A stretch of 64,000 nucleotides of DNA from Anaerolineae bacterium (GTDB lineage: Bacteria; Chloroflexota; Anaerolineae; Aggregatilineales; Phototrophicaceae). Within the stretch, counting starts at the first letter, position 1, and each line of letters begins with the position of its first letter. The stretch is taken from contig JALHQT010000001.1 in assembly GCA_022841825.1 (NCBI GenBank), positions 558,001 to 622,000 on the forward strand. The letters are read 5' to 3'. Shown one piece after another: positions 18,155 to 26,944 of this stretch. The position numbers and the translations under genes are program-made. Under the pieces are notes generated by a model. That model saw nothing but the letters and a program-made list of their open reading frames with translations, searched no databases and was not told the DNA's origin.

Positions 18155-18793
18155 TCAGCGACCACGCTCGCGGAGGAGGCTGATAATCCGATCCGACACC
18201 ATATCTATTGCAACGGTATTGAATCCGCCTTCGGGGATGATGACATGGGCATAGCGTTTGCTCGGTTCGACAAATTCAAGATGCATGGGTCGCACCGTTG
18301 CCAGGTACTGCTTTATCACTGAGTCTGGTGTTCGTCCGCGCTCTACGATGTCTCGCTTCAATCGCCGGATGAAACGGAGATCCGCATCTGTGTCAACATA
18401 GATTTTGACGTCACAGAGGTTGCGCAGTTCAGGCTCGGATAAGATGAGGATGCCCTCCACCATAATCACGGGATGGGGTCCGACATACTGTGTGTGTGTC
18501 GTACGTTCATGCCTGGTAAAGTCGTAAACGGGGATATTGACCGCTTGTCCGGCTTGAAGCTGTTTAATGTGTTCAATCATAAGAGGGGTGTCCAGTGAGT
18601 CGGGATGATCGAAATTGATGGTCATCTTGACATCATGTGACACGTCACGGAGATCTTTGTAGTATGCATCGTGCGGCAAGTAGGCGATGTTGTCGCTTCC
18701 GACGCGTTCGAGAATGGCTTCTGAAACGGTCGTTTTACCGGAGCCCGAGCCACCAGCGACGGCAATTGTAACGGGACGAGGGGTGGAACCCAT
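18155..18793 (-). CDS. udk: Uridine kinase
   Basis: The protein has 212 residues. The P-loop GGSGSGKTT (residues 12-20) is followed by HDAYYKDLRDVS, NFDHPDSLDT and YDFTRHERT (substrate site), and VEGILILSEPELRNL (Walker B-like), which is the uridine/cytidine kinase pattern. It phosphorylates uridine and cytidine to UMP and CMP for pyrimidine salvage. Length is usual for the family. I chose the ATG at 18793 because AGGA sits 7 bp upstream; a GTG at 18832 is in the same frame but lies within the tRNA terminator. Neighbours: tRNA-Thr upstream and T-box promoter downstream. Confidence 0.94.
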   Translation of the reverse strand: MGSTPRPVTIAVAGGSGSGKTTVSEAILERVGSDNIAYLPHDAYYKDLRDVSHDVKMTINFDHPDSLDTPLMIEHIKQLQAGQAVNIPVYDFTRHERTTHTQYVGPHPVIMVEGILILSEPELRNLCDVKIYVDTDADLRFIRRLKRDIVERGRTPDSVIKQYLATVRPMHLEFVEPSKRYAHVIIPEGGFNTVAIDMVSDRIISLLRERGR

Positions 18794-18810
18794 GATGTTT
18801 CCTATTGTCA

Positions 18811-18848
18811 AAAGAAATGCCCGTCTCTTCACAAGGAAGTACGGGCAT
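18811..18848 (-). terminator. Terminator after tRNA-Thr
   Basis: On the minus strand ATGCCCGT (arm 18841-18848) pairs with ACGGGCAT (18817-18824) around a 16-nt loop, followed by TTTCTTTT. It lies 2 bp beyond the 3' end of tRNA-Thr and separates it from udk. Confidence 0.7.
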
Positions 18849-18849
18849 T

Positions 18850-18921
18850 AGCCACGCGTGGGATTTGAACCCACAACCTAACGCTTACGAAGCGTTTGCT
18901 CTGCCGTTGAGCTAGCGTGGC
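18850..18921 (-). tRNA. tRNA-Thr (anticodon CGT)
   Basis: The minus strand folds to a cloverleaf: acceptor GCCACGC/GCGTGGC, a D arm with AGCTC..GAGC pairing, an anticodon stem AACGC/GCGTT with loop TTCGTAA (anticodon CGT, codon ACG), and a T arm GTGGG/CCCAC with loop TTCAAAT. No CCA is encoded. The discriminator base reads as U. It lies 58 bp downstream of purH and has its own terminator. Confidence 0.95.
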
Positions 18922-18979
18922 GGATTGTAGAAAAGTCTAGCAGAGCGTCCGTTGGATCACAAGACCTAGTCTCTGAACG

Positions 18980-20518
18980 CTAGTGCCTGAAGTGGCGAAT
19001 TCCGGTGAAGATCAGTGCAATACCTGATTGATCCGCCACTTCAATCACCTCGTTATCACGAATGGACCCGCCGGGCTGTATGATAGCTGTTATGCCCGCT
19101 TGTGCCGCAGCCTCCACACCATCTGCAAAGGGGAAAAACGCATCGGAAGCCAATACAGCGCCGTTCGCGCGTGTGCCGGCTTTTTCGACCGCGAGCCTCA
19201 CAGCATCAACGCGACTGGGCAGCCCACCACCAATCCCAAGTGTTGCGTGTGTGTTGGCGATGACTATTGCATTAGATTTGACATGCTGAACGGCTTTCCA
19301 GGCGAAACGTAATGCCTGCATTTCGGTTGGTGAGGGAGAGCGTTTCGATACAGTCTTGAATTGAGCGTGTTCCGGATCACCTATATCGGCGCGTTGCGCC
19401 AGGAACCCACGGTGGACCGTTCGCATCTCAATTTCGCTGCCGTCGTACTTACTGGGAATGCGCAGTAATCGACAGTTGCGCCGCGTGGTACTCAAGCGAG
19501 ACAAGGCGTCTTCAGAGAAAGCGGGTGCTGCGATGGCTTCGACAAACAAAGCACCCAACGCTTCTGCAAAGTCGACATCAACCAATCGATTGACTGCAAC
19601 AACACCGCCGAACGCCGAAACGGGATCAGACGCAAGTGCCAGGGGAAAGGCACCCGCGAGCGTCTCGTTCGTGGCGATTCCGCATGGGGTAAGATGTTTG
19701 ACGAGTACCACGGTTGGCGTCTCAAAAGTGGATACCGCACGCCATGCTGCGTCAAGATCAAGAATGTTATTGTACGAGAGTTGTTTTCCACTCAGCAAGG
19801 TGCCACCGAGGGGACCAGTCGCCGTTCCTCGGCTGTAATAAGCGGCACTTTGATGAGGGTTTTCCCCGTAACGCAGTGCCTCGACCTGTTGACCTCCAGT
19901 CGAGAGCTGAGGTGGGAGGGCGTCTGTCTCTAATGCGGGTGCCATCTCATGTGAGAGATAAGCGTGGATGGCGGTGTCATAATCGCGGGTATGGGCGAAT
20001 GCCTTTACAGCCAATTGGCGCCGGATAGCCAAATCCAACGCTCCGTGTTCTTGGAGATCTGCTGCCACCCTAGGGTAATCACTCGGGCTACATACAACCG
20101 CAACATGAAGAAAATTCTTTGCCGCTGCTCGCAAGAGCGCGACACCACCTATGTCAATGTTCTCGACTGCGTCCTGCAACGTGGTTGCTGGATTGGCAAC
20201 CGTCTCTTGAAAGGGATAAAGGTTGCAAACGACGATGTTTATGGGTTCATATCCTGCGGCGCGGAGTTCCTCTAAGTCGTCTGCTGTGTCGCGTGCAAGA
20301 ATTGGTGCATGAATTGCCGGGTGGAGTGTCTTTACGCGCCCTCCAAGCATCTCGGAGGAGCCGGTGATCGATTCGATGGGCGTTACGGCGAGACCCGCCT
20401 CGCGAATGGCTCTTTGGGTACCTCCACTAGCGACCAGCTCGAAGCCTAGTTCATGTAATTGAGTGGCAAAGTCAATCAGACCTCTTTTATCATAGACGCT
20501 TAATAGGGCACGGGGCAT
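18980..20518 (-). CDS. purH: Bifunctional AICAR formyltransferase/IMP cyclohydrolase PurH
   Basis: The protein has 512 residues. The N-terminal MGS-like domain has LLSVYDKRGLIDFA and GSSEMLGGRVKTLHPAIHAP (IMP cyclohydrolase). The C-terminal transformylase domain has LRYGENPHQSAAYY, LSYNNILDLDAAW, VKHLTPCGIA and AFGGVVAVNRLVD, and the end PGGSIRDNEVIEVADQSGIA. It performs the last two steps of IMP synthesis. Start at 20518 (MPRALLSVYDKRGL) matches the family N terminus. A TATAAT-like box lies upstream at 20562-20567. No other pur genes are in the window. Confidence 0.96.
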   Translation of the reverse strand: MPRALLSVYDKRGLIDFATQLHELGFELVASGGTQRAIREAGLAVTPIESITGSSEMLGGRVKTLHPAIHAPILARDTADDLEELRAAGYEPINIVVCNLYPFQETVANPATTLQDAVENIDIGGVALLRAAAKNFLHVAVVCSPSDYPRVAADLQEHGALDLAIRRQLAVKAFAHTRDYDTAIHAYLSHEMAPALETDALPPQLSTGGQQVEALRYGENPHQSAAYYSRGTATGPLGGTLLSGKQLSYNNILDLDAAWRAVSTFETPTVVLVKHLTPCGIATNETLAGAFPLALASDPVSAFGGVVAVNRLVDVDFAEALGALFVEAIAAPAFSEDALSRLSTTRRNCRLLRIPSKYDGSEIEMRTVHRGFLAQRADIGDPEHAQFKTVSKRSPSPTEMQALRFAWKAVQHVKSNAIVIANTHATLGIGGGLPSRVDAVRLAVEKAGTRANGAVLASDAFFPFADGVEAAAQAGITAIIQPGGSIRDNEVIEVADQSGIALIFTGIRHFRH

Positions 20519-20659
20519 ACGGATAAACCTGATTTTGATTGTCGGAAACAGCGTGAGCAAGATTATAGCTTGGCGACAGCGAAATCAGTAGACATCACTC
20601 TTGTGAGTTTTCGGGAGATATCGTTACAATCGTGGTATTGCTTACCGATGGTATAGAGG

Positions 20660-20980
20660 ATGAATTCGCGTATGGCGAGTCAAGCACAGGTTCGGCAGGA
20701 ACGTGACAAGAAGGCGTTTCCGCATCTACAGCAGTACGCACCAGTGTGGATTGTAGAAGAAAAGTTCTTCGAATCTGAAGAGTCAATTCAATTTGACGTG
20801 GTATTTCAGCATAGTCTATACGGGTGGGTGATTCGGCGTTATCGCTATGACGGTTTCAATGGCGTGCTCTATCATAAGGGGCAAACGAGCCTATCCGAAA
20901 ACGACGCCCTGGAGCTGATGCAAGCTGATCCGTACCTGGAGACACCCATCGCGGATATCCCCAATGCATACGGCGGCTAG
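20660..20980 (+). CDS. Small conserved-looking protein of unknown function
   Basis: The protein has 106 residues. It is rich in aromatic and charged residues with YAPVWIVEEKFFESEESIQFDVV and YGWVIRRYRYDGFNGVLYH, and no signal peptide, membrane segment or known motif. Composition and codon use look like a real small soluble protein. The start is uncertain: ATG 20660 sits directly after an AGAGG, so ATG 20672 (12 bp from it) may be used. It stands alone between purH and a convergent SH3-domain gene. Confidence 0.65.
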   Translation: MNSRMASQAQVRQERDKKAFPHLQQYAPVWIVEEKFFESEESIQFDVVFQHSLYGWVIRRYRYDGFNGVLYHKGQTSLSENDALELMQADPYLETPIADIPNAYGG

Positions 20981-21008
20981 TTTAGAGCCGATTCCGCGAA
21001 CAACTGGC

Positions 21009-21860
21009 TCATTCAAGAGTCCCAAGCTGGTCGATCTGTCCTGATGGCGATACCAGGGCAATTAGAACCCACCCTTGCTCGTCCAGATAGGAAACACGAA
21101 GCCAATTTCCATCTGAGCTTCGTGCGTTTGCCTCGATCACGGTGTTGAATGGAATAGTGTTCAGGATTTCTGCATCAACTTGCGGTTCGGCGCGCAAATT
21201 GGCATTAAACCTCGTATTGACCGAGATGATCTCAGTCGATGCGCTTTGGGTGGTTTCGCTGTCAGAACTGCCGATTGGCAGTAGGTCAAGTTGTCCTTCC
21301 ACTGACACAAGAAAATACGCGATCCATCCAGCGCCTGCGGGTGTTTCTACCTGTAACCAGTCATTGCTGGCGCTGCTCCTGGCACTCACTGGAAGCGTTT
21401 CACCACGCTGAACAATCAGCAGGATCGGCGCGTTGATGTCGGGAAGGGTTCGGATGTTGGCTCGCCGGAATGTCGTCGCTGTCACCATATCAGCATCGGA
21501 CTGTGCGGGTTCTAACTGCGCTGATGACGCTTCGGGGCGGATTTCGCGGGTTTGGCTTTGCTCATCAGTGGTAATGACTGGCAGGCTTGATGGATCTCCG
21601 GTTACGGAGACGACGAAGTAGGCGATCCAGCCAGTGACTCCGTTGGTCTGAACAAGCAACCAGTCACTGTTTTCGTTGTTTCGCCCAACGATGATTGCTG
21701 ACTCGCGAGGTGCCAACTGTCCGATGACAGCGTAAGCTGTACTTGGACCGCTTCGAATGTTGACAACACGAAAGGCTTCCGCGATTACTCCTGATTCCTG
21801 TGCAGCCACGTTTGCTGCCAGGGAGAAAAGGAGTACAAGGGTAACCCACACCGATTTCAT
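21009..21860 (-). CDS. Secreted protein with three bacterial SH3 domains
   Basis: The protein has 283 residues. A signal peptide (VTLVLLFSLAANVAAQ) is followed by three SH3b modules: NIRSGPSTAYAVIGQLAP, NIRTLPDINAPILLIVQRG and NLRAEPQVDAEILNTIPFN, each ending with W-I-A-Y-F or W-V-L-I. The family binds peptidoglycan or cell-surface ligands; no enzymatic domain is present. It is one of three SH3b proteins in the window. It converges with the small protein to its right. Confidence 0.85.
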   Translation of the reverse strand: MKSVWVTLVLLFSLAANVAAQESGVIAEAFRVVNIRSGPSTAYAVIGQLAPRESAIIVGRNNENSDWLLVQTNGVTGWIAYFVVSVTGDPSSLPVITTDEQSQTREIRPEASSAQLEPAQSDADMVTATTFRRANIRTLPDINAPILLIVQRGETLPVSARSSASNDWLQVETPAGAGWIAYFLVSVEGQLDLLPIGSSDSETTQSASTEIISVNTRFNANLRAEPQVDAEILNTIPFNTVIEANARSSDGNWLRVSYLDEQGWVLIALVSPSGQIDQLGTLE

Positions 21861-21950
21861 ACGTGTGCCTCACAATCGCGCTGTTTCTCGCCATGAGAAC
21901 GGATGTTACCATAGCGCAGCGGTTTTTTCGCGGGTCAGCGAGAGCTTCAC

Positions 21951-22988
21951 ATGCCAAGACTATTGCCGGTCGAGTACGAAGCGGAAGTTGTTGTGGGTTT
22001 AGAGCAGCTTGCTCGCGATGAACTCCAGCAGTTTTCGGTCGACATTCGCGCTTTCGAGATGCGAAAAGGCGCTATCCGCTTCAGTTATGCCGGAGACCCT
22101 GGACGTCTTCGTGATCTGACACTGGTGCAGGCGGTGTATCGACAATTGCGTTTCGCTGTGCCGCGCCCAAAGGCATTGCTGGGTCATGCACATTTCCAGC
22201 GCTTGATAGATGCCTCGTTTGAAGTTCTGAGCGTGCCTGGCAATACATTCGAGACGGTGGGCATCGATGCGGCTGGCTCAGAGTCGTCGGTGATGCTTAG
22301 ACTGAAGGCTGAACTGGCTGTTGCGCTGAAACTTCAGCCTAGCGAGGTGGATCGAGGCGATCTGTTGTTCCGAATCTTCCCTTCGTCGGATGCCGAAGGA
22401 TGGGACTGCCTTATTCGTATTTCAGCACGACCACTAGCGACGCGAATGTGGCGCGTCCGAAATTTCGCTGCGGCACTGAACGCAACGGTTGCCCAGGCTA
22501 TGGTGCGGTTGGTCACCCAGCATCCTGGGGATGTGTTTGTTAATCTCTGCTGCGGAAGTGGAAGCCTGCTTGCCGAGCGTGCAGACTATAGGCTCCCGGC
22601 AAGTGTACTGATAGGTATCGACAATGACGAAACGACCATTCAGCTCGCGCAAATGAACTTAGGTGTAGTGAGCGAACAAATACTGCTTTGGCTTGGAGAT
22701 GCCCAGACCAGCCCGCTTTGCGCTGGTTCTGCGACTGCGCTTGTGGCAGACTTACCATTTGGGCAAAAAAGTGGATCACACCACGAAAATCTACAACTGT
22801 ACCCAAGGATAATGACCGAAGCGGCGCGTATTGCAGCGCCGTCCGCATTATTCGCGGTATTGACCCACGAAATACGTCTCTTTGAGAGTCTTATTGCGGA
22901 CTCTTCCGACTGGCAGTTAACTCAAGTCCTGCCCATCACGCTTCGGGGGCTGCATCCGCGACTCTATTTGTTGCGTCGGCTGGGATGA
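21951..22988 (+). CDS. RNA (guanine-N2) methyltransferase-like protein, THUMP plus UPF0020
   Basis: The protein has 345 residues. The N-terminal half resembles a ferredoxin-like/THUMP RNA-binding region (VVVGLEQLARDELQQF). The Rossmann part has VFVNLCCGSGSLLAERA (SAM motif I) and ADLPFGQKSG in place of the N-P-P-F/Y-G motif, as in the UPF0020 family that includes TrmN/Trm14 and RlmL enzymes. These methylate the N2 of guanosine in tRNA or rRNA. The exact target is not visible. The 3' end overlaps the convergent amylosucrase gene by 53 bp. Confidence 0.85.
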   Translation: MPRLLPVEYEAEVVVGLEQLARDELQQFSVDIRAFEMRKGAIRFSYAGDPGRLRDLTLVQAVYRQLRFAVPRPKALLGHAHFQRLIDASFEVLSVPGNTFETVGIDAAGSESSVMLRLKAELAVALKLQPSEVDRGDLLFRIFPSSDAEGWDCLIRISARPLATRMWRVRNFAAALNATVAQAMVRLVTQHPGDVFVNLCCGSGSLLAERADYRLPASVLIGIDNDETTIQLAQMNLGVVSEQILLWLGDAQTSPLCAGSATALVADLPFGQKSGSHHENLQLYPRIMTEAARIAAPSALFAVLTHEIRLFESLIADSSDWQLTQVLPITLRGLHPRLYLLRRLG

Positions 22989-24891
22989 GCCACCGAATTT
23001 GCCACGGATCTACCCCTATTGCGCCATTGAATTGCTCACCTGTAAGCAGATCCTGCAAAATGTTGTCATTCGCGACCGGTACGTAAGCGCCGAGTTGGAT
23101 GTTCTGGTTGCGATCCGAGAAATTCCCAACAACAATCAGCTTGTCCTTGCGGCTGAACACAAGCAAATGTGGGTTACCCACGTCGAAAATCGTTGTGTTT
23201 CCGCCAGAAAGCATAGGGAGCGTCTTGCGCAGTTGGATCATGTGGCGCAGTTGTTGATAAATTCGCCCCGTAATTGTGTCAGGCGTGTTTCTCTGCGCGG
23301 CAGCAATCCAATCAAAATTGGGTCGATGAATCCAGCGGCTGTCTTCTGCAAGGTGCGGATCCTTCCTGTAACTATAGTCATTCAGGGTTCCCACCTCATC
23401 CCCCAGGTAAATCAGGGGTATACCACCAACCGCAAGAACAATCGATTGGCATAGGATGATTCTGCGAATCGCGTGTTCGGTTAGTAAGTCATCCGCGCGT
23501 TCTATCGCTTCCTCGAGACCCATCAACGAAGCAGACGTCCCCGAAATACGCATGTCGCGGGTGATTGGGTTGTAATTGAATGGTACGCCACGAGCAAAGC
23601 TGCCAGGGAAACTGCCGGTGTAGAATTGATTGAGGAAATATCGGTGATCAGCTCCATTAATCCCCACCTCAGCAGCATCCTCATCAGCGAAACCCCAGCC
23701 AATGTCATCATGGGAGCGGATGTAATTGACCCAGGCGGTTGACTTCGGCAGCGCAAAGCGCTTGGTCAGGGTTTTCGTGAGAAGGCGAGCATCACGCGTC
23801 GCAACTGCATCCCACAAACAGACCATTAGGATAGGATTGTAGGATAACTGGCATTCTGCCGGGCTAATGTAGCTCTGAACATCACGTGGGTGGACAATTG
23901 CTTCGGACTTAAAGAGCAGAGCCGGGGCGCAAATACGGACAATCGCGTTGAATGCCTGGATGAGCAGGTGAGCTTCTGGCAGGTTTTCGCAGTTCGTTCC
24001 CAATTTCTTCCAGATGAACGGGACAGCATCGAGCCGAAGGACTTCGACACCCTGATTTGCTAGGAAGAGCATTTCTTCCAGCATGGCGGCGAATAGTTCG
24101 GGGTTTGCATAGTTCAGGTCCCATTGGAAGCTGAAAAAGGTGGACCAAACCCATTTGTTAATTTCCGGACGCCATGTAAAGCTGCCTGGGGCTTGTTCAG
24201 GGAAAATCTCGCGCAGGTTCTGCTCGTAGGCGTTGGGGATCTCACGGGTATCAAACATGTGATAGTAGGCTTGATAGCGAGTATCCCCACTGAGCGCACG
24301 CTGTGCCCAGTCATGCTCTTCTGATGTATGGTTAAACACGAAATCAAGGACGAGGCTGATGCCGCGCGCGCGCAGCGTATCGCTTAGAGCACTGAGTTCT
24401 TCCATGCTTCCAATGGCGGGGTTGACTCGGCGGAAACTGCTGACCGCATAGCCTCCATCATTTTTTTGCGGTGGACACTCAAACAATGGCATGAGATGTA
24501 GGTACGTGATCCCAAGCTCTTCAAGGTAGTCGAGCTTATCCTGTAGCCCGTGTAAAGTCCCCGAAAAACGATCGACGTAACATACTGCGCCCATCATGGA
24601 GTGGCTCTGGTACCAGTCGGGATTGGCTTCACGCACATCATCAAGATGTTTGAGCGTGGCAGGGCGATCTCGCAGGCACATTGCCGCTCTCGAGAGAATA
24701 TTCTCCAGATGGAAAAGGAAATCGTACTGGTCGCCATATAACCGGTGCAGTAGTTCGAACAGGGTGGGGAAATGAACCGCAGTTCTGGCGCTAAACTTCT
24801 CGAAGTCTACGGAGTTGAGGAGGGGCTTGATCCTCGGCATCAGCCGAGCCCATGACTTTGCAGCCTGGGTGTAATACCAGTGTTTGTCCAT
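22936..24891 (-). CDS. GH13 alpha-glucan enzyme, amylosucrase-like
   Basis: The protein has 651 residues. An N-terminal helical domain precedes a GH13 barrel. Catalytic sites are VEVLRLDAVPFIWK (nucleophile Asp), ALLFKSEAIVHP (acid/base Glu) and IRSHDDIGW (transition-state Asp); the B-domain and the DLNYANPELFAAMLEE region follow the amylosucrase (GH13_4) pattern. Amylosucrase makes amylose-like glucan from sucrose; other sucrose hydrolases are the alternative. No signal peptide is seen, so it acts in the cytoplasm. It follows the LON-domain gene by 10 bp, so the two are cotranscribed. Confidence 0.85.
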   Translation of the reverse strand: MDKHWYYTQAAKSWARLMPRIKPLLNSVDFEKFSARTAVHFPTLFELLHRLYGDQYDFLFHLENILSRAAMCLRDRPATLKHLDDVREANPDWYQSHSMMGAVCYVDRFSGTLHGLQDKLDYLEELGITYLHLMPLFECPPQKNDGGYAVSSFRRVNPAIGSMEELSALSDTLRARGISLVLDFVFNHTSEEHDWAQRALSGDTRYQAYYHMFDTREIPNAYEQNLREIFPEQAPGSFTWRPEINKWVWSTFFSFQWDLNYANPELFAAMLEEMLFLANQGVEVLRLDAVPFIWKKLGTNCENLPEAHLLIQAFNAIVRICAPALLFKSEAIVHPRDVQSYISPAECQLSYNPILMVCLWDAVATRDARLLTKTLTKRFALPKSTAWVNYIRSHDDIGWGFADEDAAEVGINGADHRYFLNQFYTGSFPGSFARGVPFNYNPITRDMRISGTSASLMGLEEAIERADDLLTEHAIRRIILCQSIVLAVGGIPLIYLGDEVGTLNDYSYRKDPHLAEDSRWIHRPNFDWIAAAQRNTPDTITGRIYQQLRHMIQLRKTLPMLSGGNTTIFDVGNPHLLVFSRKDKLIVVGNFSDRNQNIQLGAYVPVANDNILQDLLTGEQFNGAIGVDPWQIRWLIPADATNRVADAAPEA

Positions 24892-24901
24892 GTTAGCTCG
24901 A

Positions 24902-25567
24902 TTAGCTTAATGAGAAGGGTCCGACGGACGCATCTGGTGCAGTAGATGATGTCATGATACTCAGAAGCGTTACTTCTCTGCGATACAAGCCTCTTAGCGC
25001 CAAAGCGAGTTTCTCTGCATCGTTCTCGACCAGCAGGGACTGTTTCTCTAAGGCGGGAATACGCAATATGGACGCCGAGAGATATATGAGAGACAAAGGA
25101 TCATCCGGAAGCTGCGGGACTGACTCGTTCGAGGAACTATCGATGGCTCGAAGCATATCGAGGTATCGCTCTACCAGGACGCGAAGCCGCTGAGATTGCA
25201 CTCTGAGGTGCGATTCGGTGGGATGCTTGAGAAGAAGTATGGTCACATCTCCGGTCAGGTAGGGTTCATCGTGGTATTGATTCACGATTTCAAAGCGTTC
25301 ATGCCCTACGGCGACTATGTTCTTGCGACCGTCACCCATCTCCTGGACTTGTGTGATGTGGGCGGTGCAGCCTATGGTGTGGGGTTCGGGACTCGGTCCA
25401 AGTTCCTCTACCTCGCTGCCGCTCTTGATCATCACGACGCCGAAGGGTGTCCGGCTTTCTAGACAACGGCTTATCATTAACTGATAGCGCTCCTCGAAGA
25501 TGTGCAGATAGATGGGCATCCCTGGAAAGAGGACTGTGTTCAAAGGAAACAAAGGCAGACGTTCCAT
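24902..25567 (-). CDS. LON substrate-binding domain protein (LonB-N type)
   Basis: The protein has 221 residues. It matches the LON N-terminal domain: LPLFPLNTVLFPGMPIYLHIFEERY, then FGVVMI and a C-terminal helical part (VERYLDMLRAIDS). No AAA or protease domain is present, as in the stand-alone peptidase S16 N-domain family. Role unknown. The gene shares a transcription unit with the amylosucrase-like gene, which is an unusual pairing. Confidence 0.85.
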   Translation of the reverse strand: MERLPLFPLNTVLFPGMPIYLHIFEERYQLMISRCLESRTPFGVVMIKSGSEVEELGPSPEPHTIGCTAHITQVQEMGDGRKNIVAVGHERFEIVNQYHDEPYLTGDVTILLLKHPTESHLRVQSQRLRVLVERYLDMLRAIDSSSNESVPQLPDDPLSLIYLSASILRIPALEKQSLLVENDAEKLALALRGLYRREVTLLSIMTSSTAPDASVGPFSLS

Positions 25568-25651
25568 GGTGCTTTCACTTGATTTGATGAGTGGAACGTA
25601 TTTTACCCATGAATCGGGAGTTTACCCAGGGGAGTAGGGGTTCGGGTTTTA

Positions 25652-25680
25652 TTGACACCTTGTTTTCGCTGGCGCACAAT
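25652..25680 (+). promoter_or_regulatory. Candidate promoter for the PfkB kinase gene
   Basis: TTGACA (25652-25657), a 17-bp spacer and CACAAT (25675-25680) lie about 40 bp upstream of the ATG at 25721. Confidence 0.5.
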
Positions 25681-25720
25681 TGGGCGAGGTTTTGTATCCA
25701 TTGCTATTTGGAACTGGAAT

Positions 25721-26839
25721 ATGGGTGAAAAGAACATTGATGTGGTGGTGACAGGGCATTTATGTATCGACCTCTTGCCAGAAATGGCAAGTCTTCCACT
25801 TGCGGCACTGACGCAAGCTGGGAGGCTTTATGAAGTAGGGGCGTTGGATGTTTCGACTGGGGGTGCGGTATCCAATACGGGTTTGGCTTTGCACAGACTT
25901 GGAACACGAGTGAAACTCTTGTCTGGAGTAGGTGACGACATGATTGGTGGGATGATCGTCAGCTTCCTCAATAACCGAGATCCCGAATTGACCGAATACA
26001 TTACGCCTGTACCTGGAGTCAGCAGCTCGTATTCGATTGTGCTTTCGCCGCAGCGGGTAGATCGGATATTCCTGCACAACCCTGGAACAAATTCAGTCTT
26101 TGGATCAGACACCATCGACTATTCCGTAGTTCGTGGGGCGAAGATTGTGCATCTGGGGTATCCACCCATCCTTCCTCGGTTGTACGCCAATGGTGGAACG
26201 GAGCTTACTGCAATATTCCGGAATCTCAAGGATTGCCAAGTGATTACGTCGCTTGATATGTCGCTGCCGGACGTGTCCTCAGCCGCGGGAGCAGTCGATT
26301 GGCGCCGAATCCTGGAGAATGTTTTGCCGCATGTCGACATTTTTATTCCCAGTGTGGAAGAAATCGTCTTTATGCTTAGGCGTGACGAGTTTCTTGCTGC
26401 ACATGGGGATTTGAGTTCGTTGATTTCTCGCTCATACGTTAGTAGCATTGTTGATGAGCTTTTAAGCCTGGGTGTGGATGTGGCAGGGGTGAAGTGTGGT
26501 GTCGATGGCATCATGATGAAGACTGCCCATCAAGCACGCATGGACGAGCTGCGCGAGTCGCTGTCTTTGCACAGCGACTGGAATAACGCGGAGGTTGTTT
26601 GTCCATCCTATAATGTTCATGTGGTGGGAACTACGGGCGCGGGCGACAGTGCTTACGCAGGATTCTTGGCGGCGATGATACGTGGTGAGACGTTGGAAAA
26701 TGCAGCGCGCTGGGCATGTGCAGTGGGCGCCTGCAATGTGGAGGCGGCAGATGCAACATCTGGTGTTCGCGATTGGGCAACGACTGCTCGACGAATGACG
26801 AATGATTGGCAGACAAACCTTTCGCGGCTGATCGACTGA
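25721..26839 (+). CDS. PfkB-family carbohydrate kinase
   Basis: The protein has 372 residues from the ATG at 25721. It shows the ribokinase fold, with VSTGGAVSNTGLALHRLG (substrate site) and the PfkB signature VGTTGAGDSAYAGFLAAM with the catalytic Asp near the C terminus. The sugar or nucleoside substrate is unknown. The frame is open from a TTG at 25652, but that TTG is the -35 of the candidate promoter, so 25721 is preferred. It stands alone, convergent with the LuxR regulator, with a hairpin terminator in the gap. Confidence 0.9.
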   Translation: MGEKNIDVVVTGHLCIDLLPEMASLPLAALTQAGRLYEVGALDVSTGGAVSNTGLALHRLGTRVKLLSGVGDDMIGGMIVSFLNNRDPELTEYITPVPGVSSSYSIVLSPQRVDRIFLHNPGTNSVFGSDTIDYSVVRGAKIVHLGYPPILPRLYANGGTELTAIFRNLKDCQVITSLDMSLPDVSSAAGAVDWRRILENVLPHVDIFIPSVEEIVFMLRRDEFLAAHGDLSSLISRSYVSSIVDELLSLGVDVAGVKCGVDGIMMKTAHQARMDELRESLSLHSDWNNAEVVCPSYNVHVVGTTGAGDSAYAGFLAAMIRGETLENAARWACAVGACNVEAADATSGVRDWATTARRMTNDWQTNLSRLID

Positions 26840-26868
26840 TGAAAAAGCCGCCGATTTTGCAAGGTGTG

Positions 26869-26903
26869 ATTACTCATGATAATGCTTCTTATCACGGAGT
26901 AAT
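26869..26903. terminator. Bidirectional terminator between PfkB kinase and LuxR regulator
   Basis: ATTACTC (26869-26875) and TGATAA (26877-26882) pair with TTATCA (26889-26894) and GAGTAAT (26897-26903), with only a 1/2-nt bulge and a 6-nt loop. The stem lies in the gap between two convergent genes. Confidence 0.65.
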
Positions 26904-26944
26904 AGCGATTCGAGAAATAGCACTCAGGGACTTCAGCAATAAAG

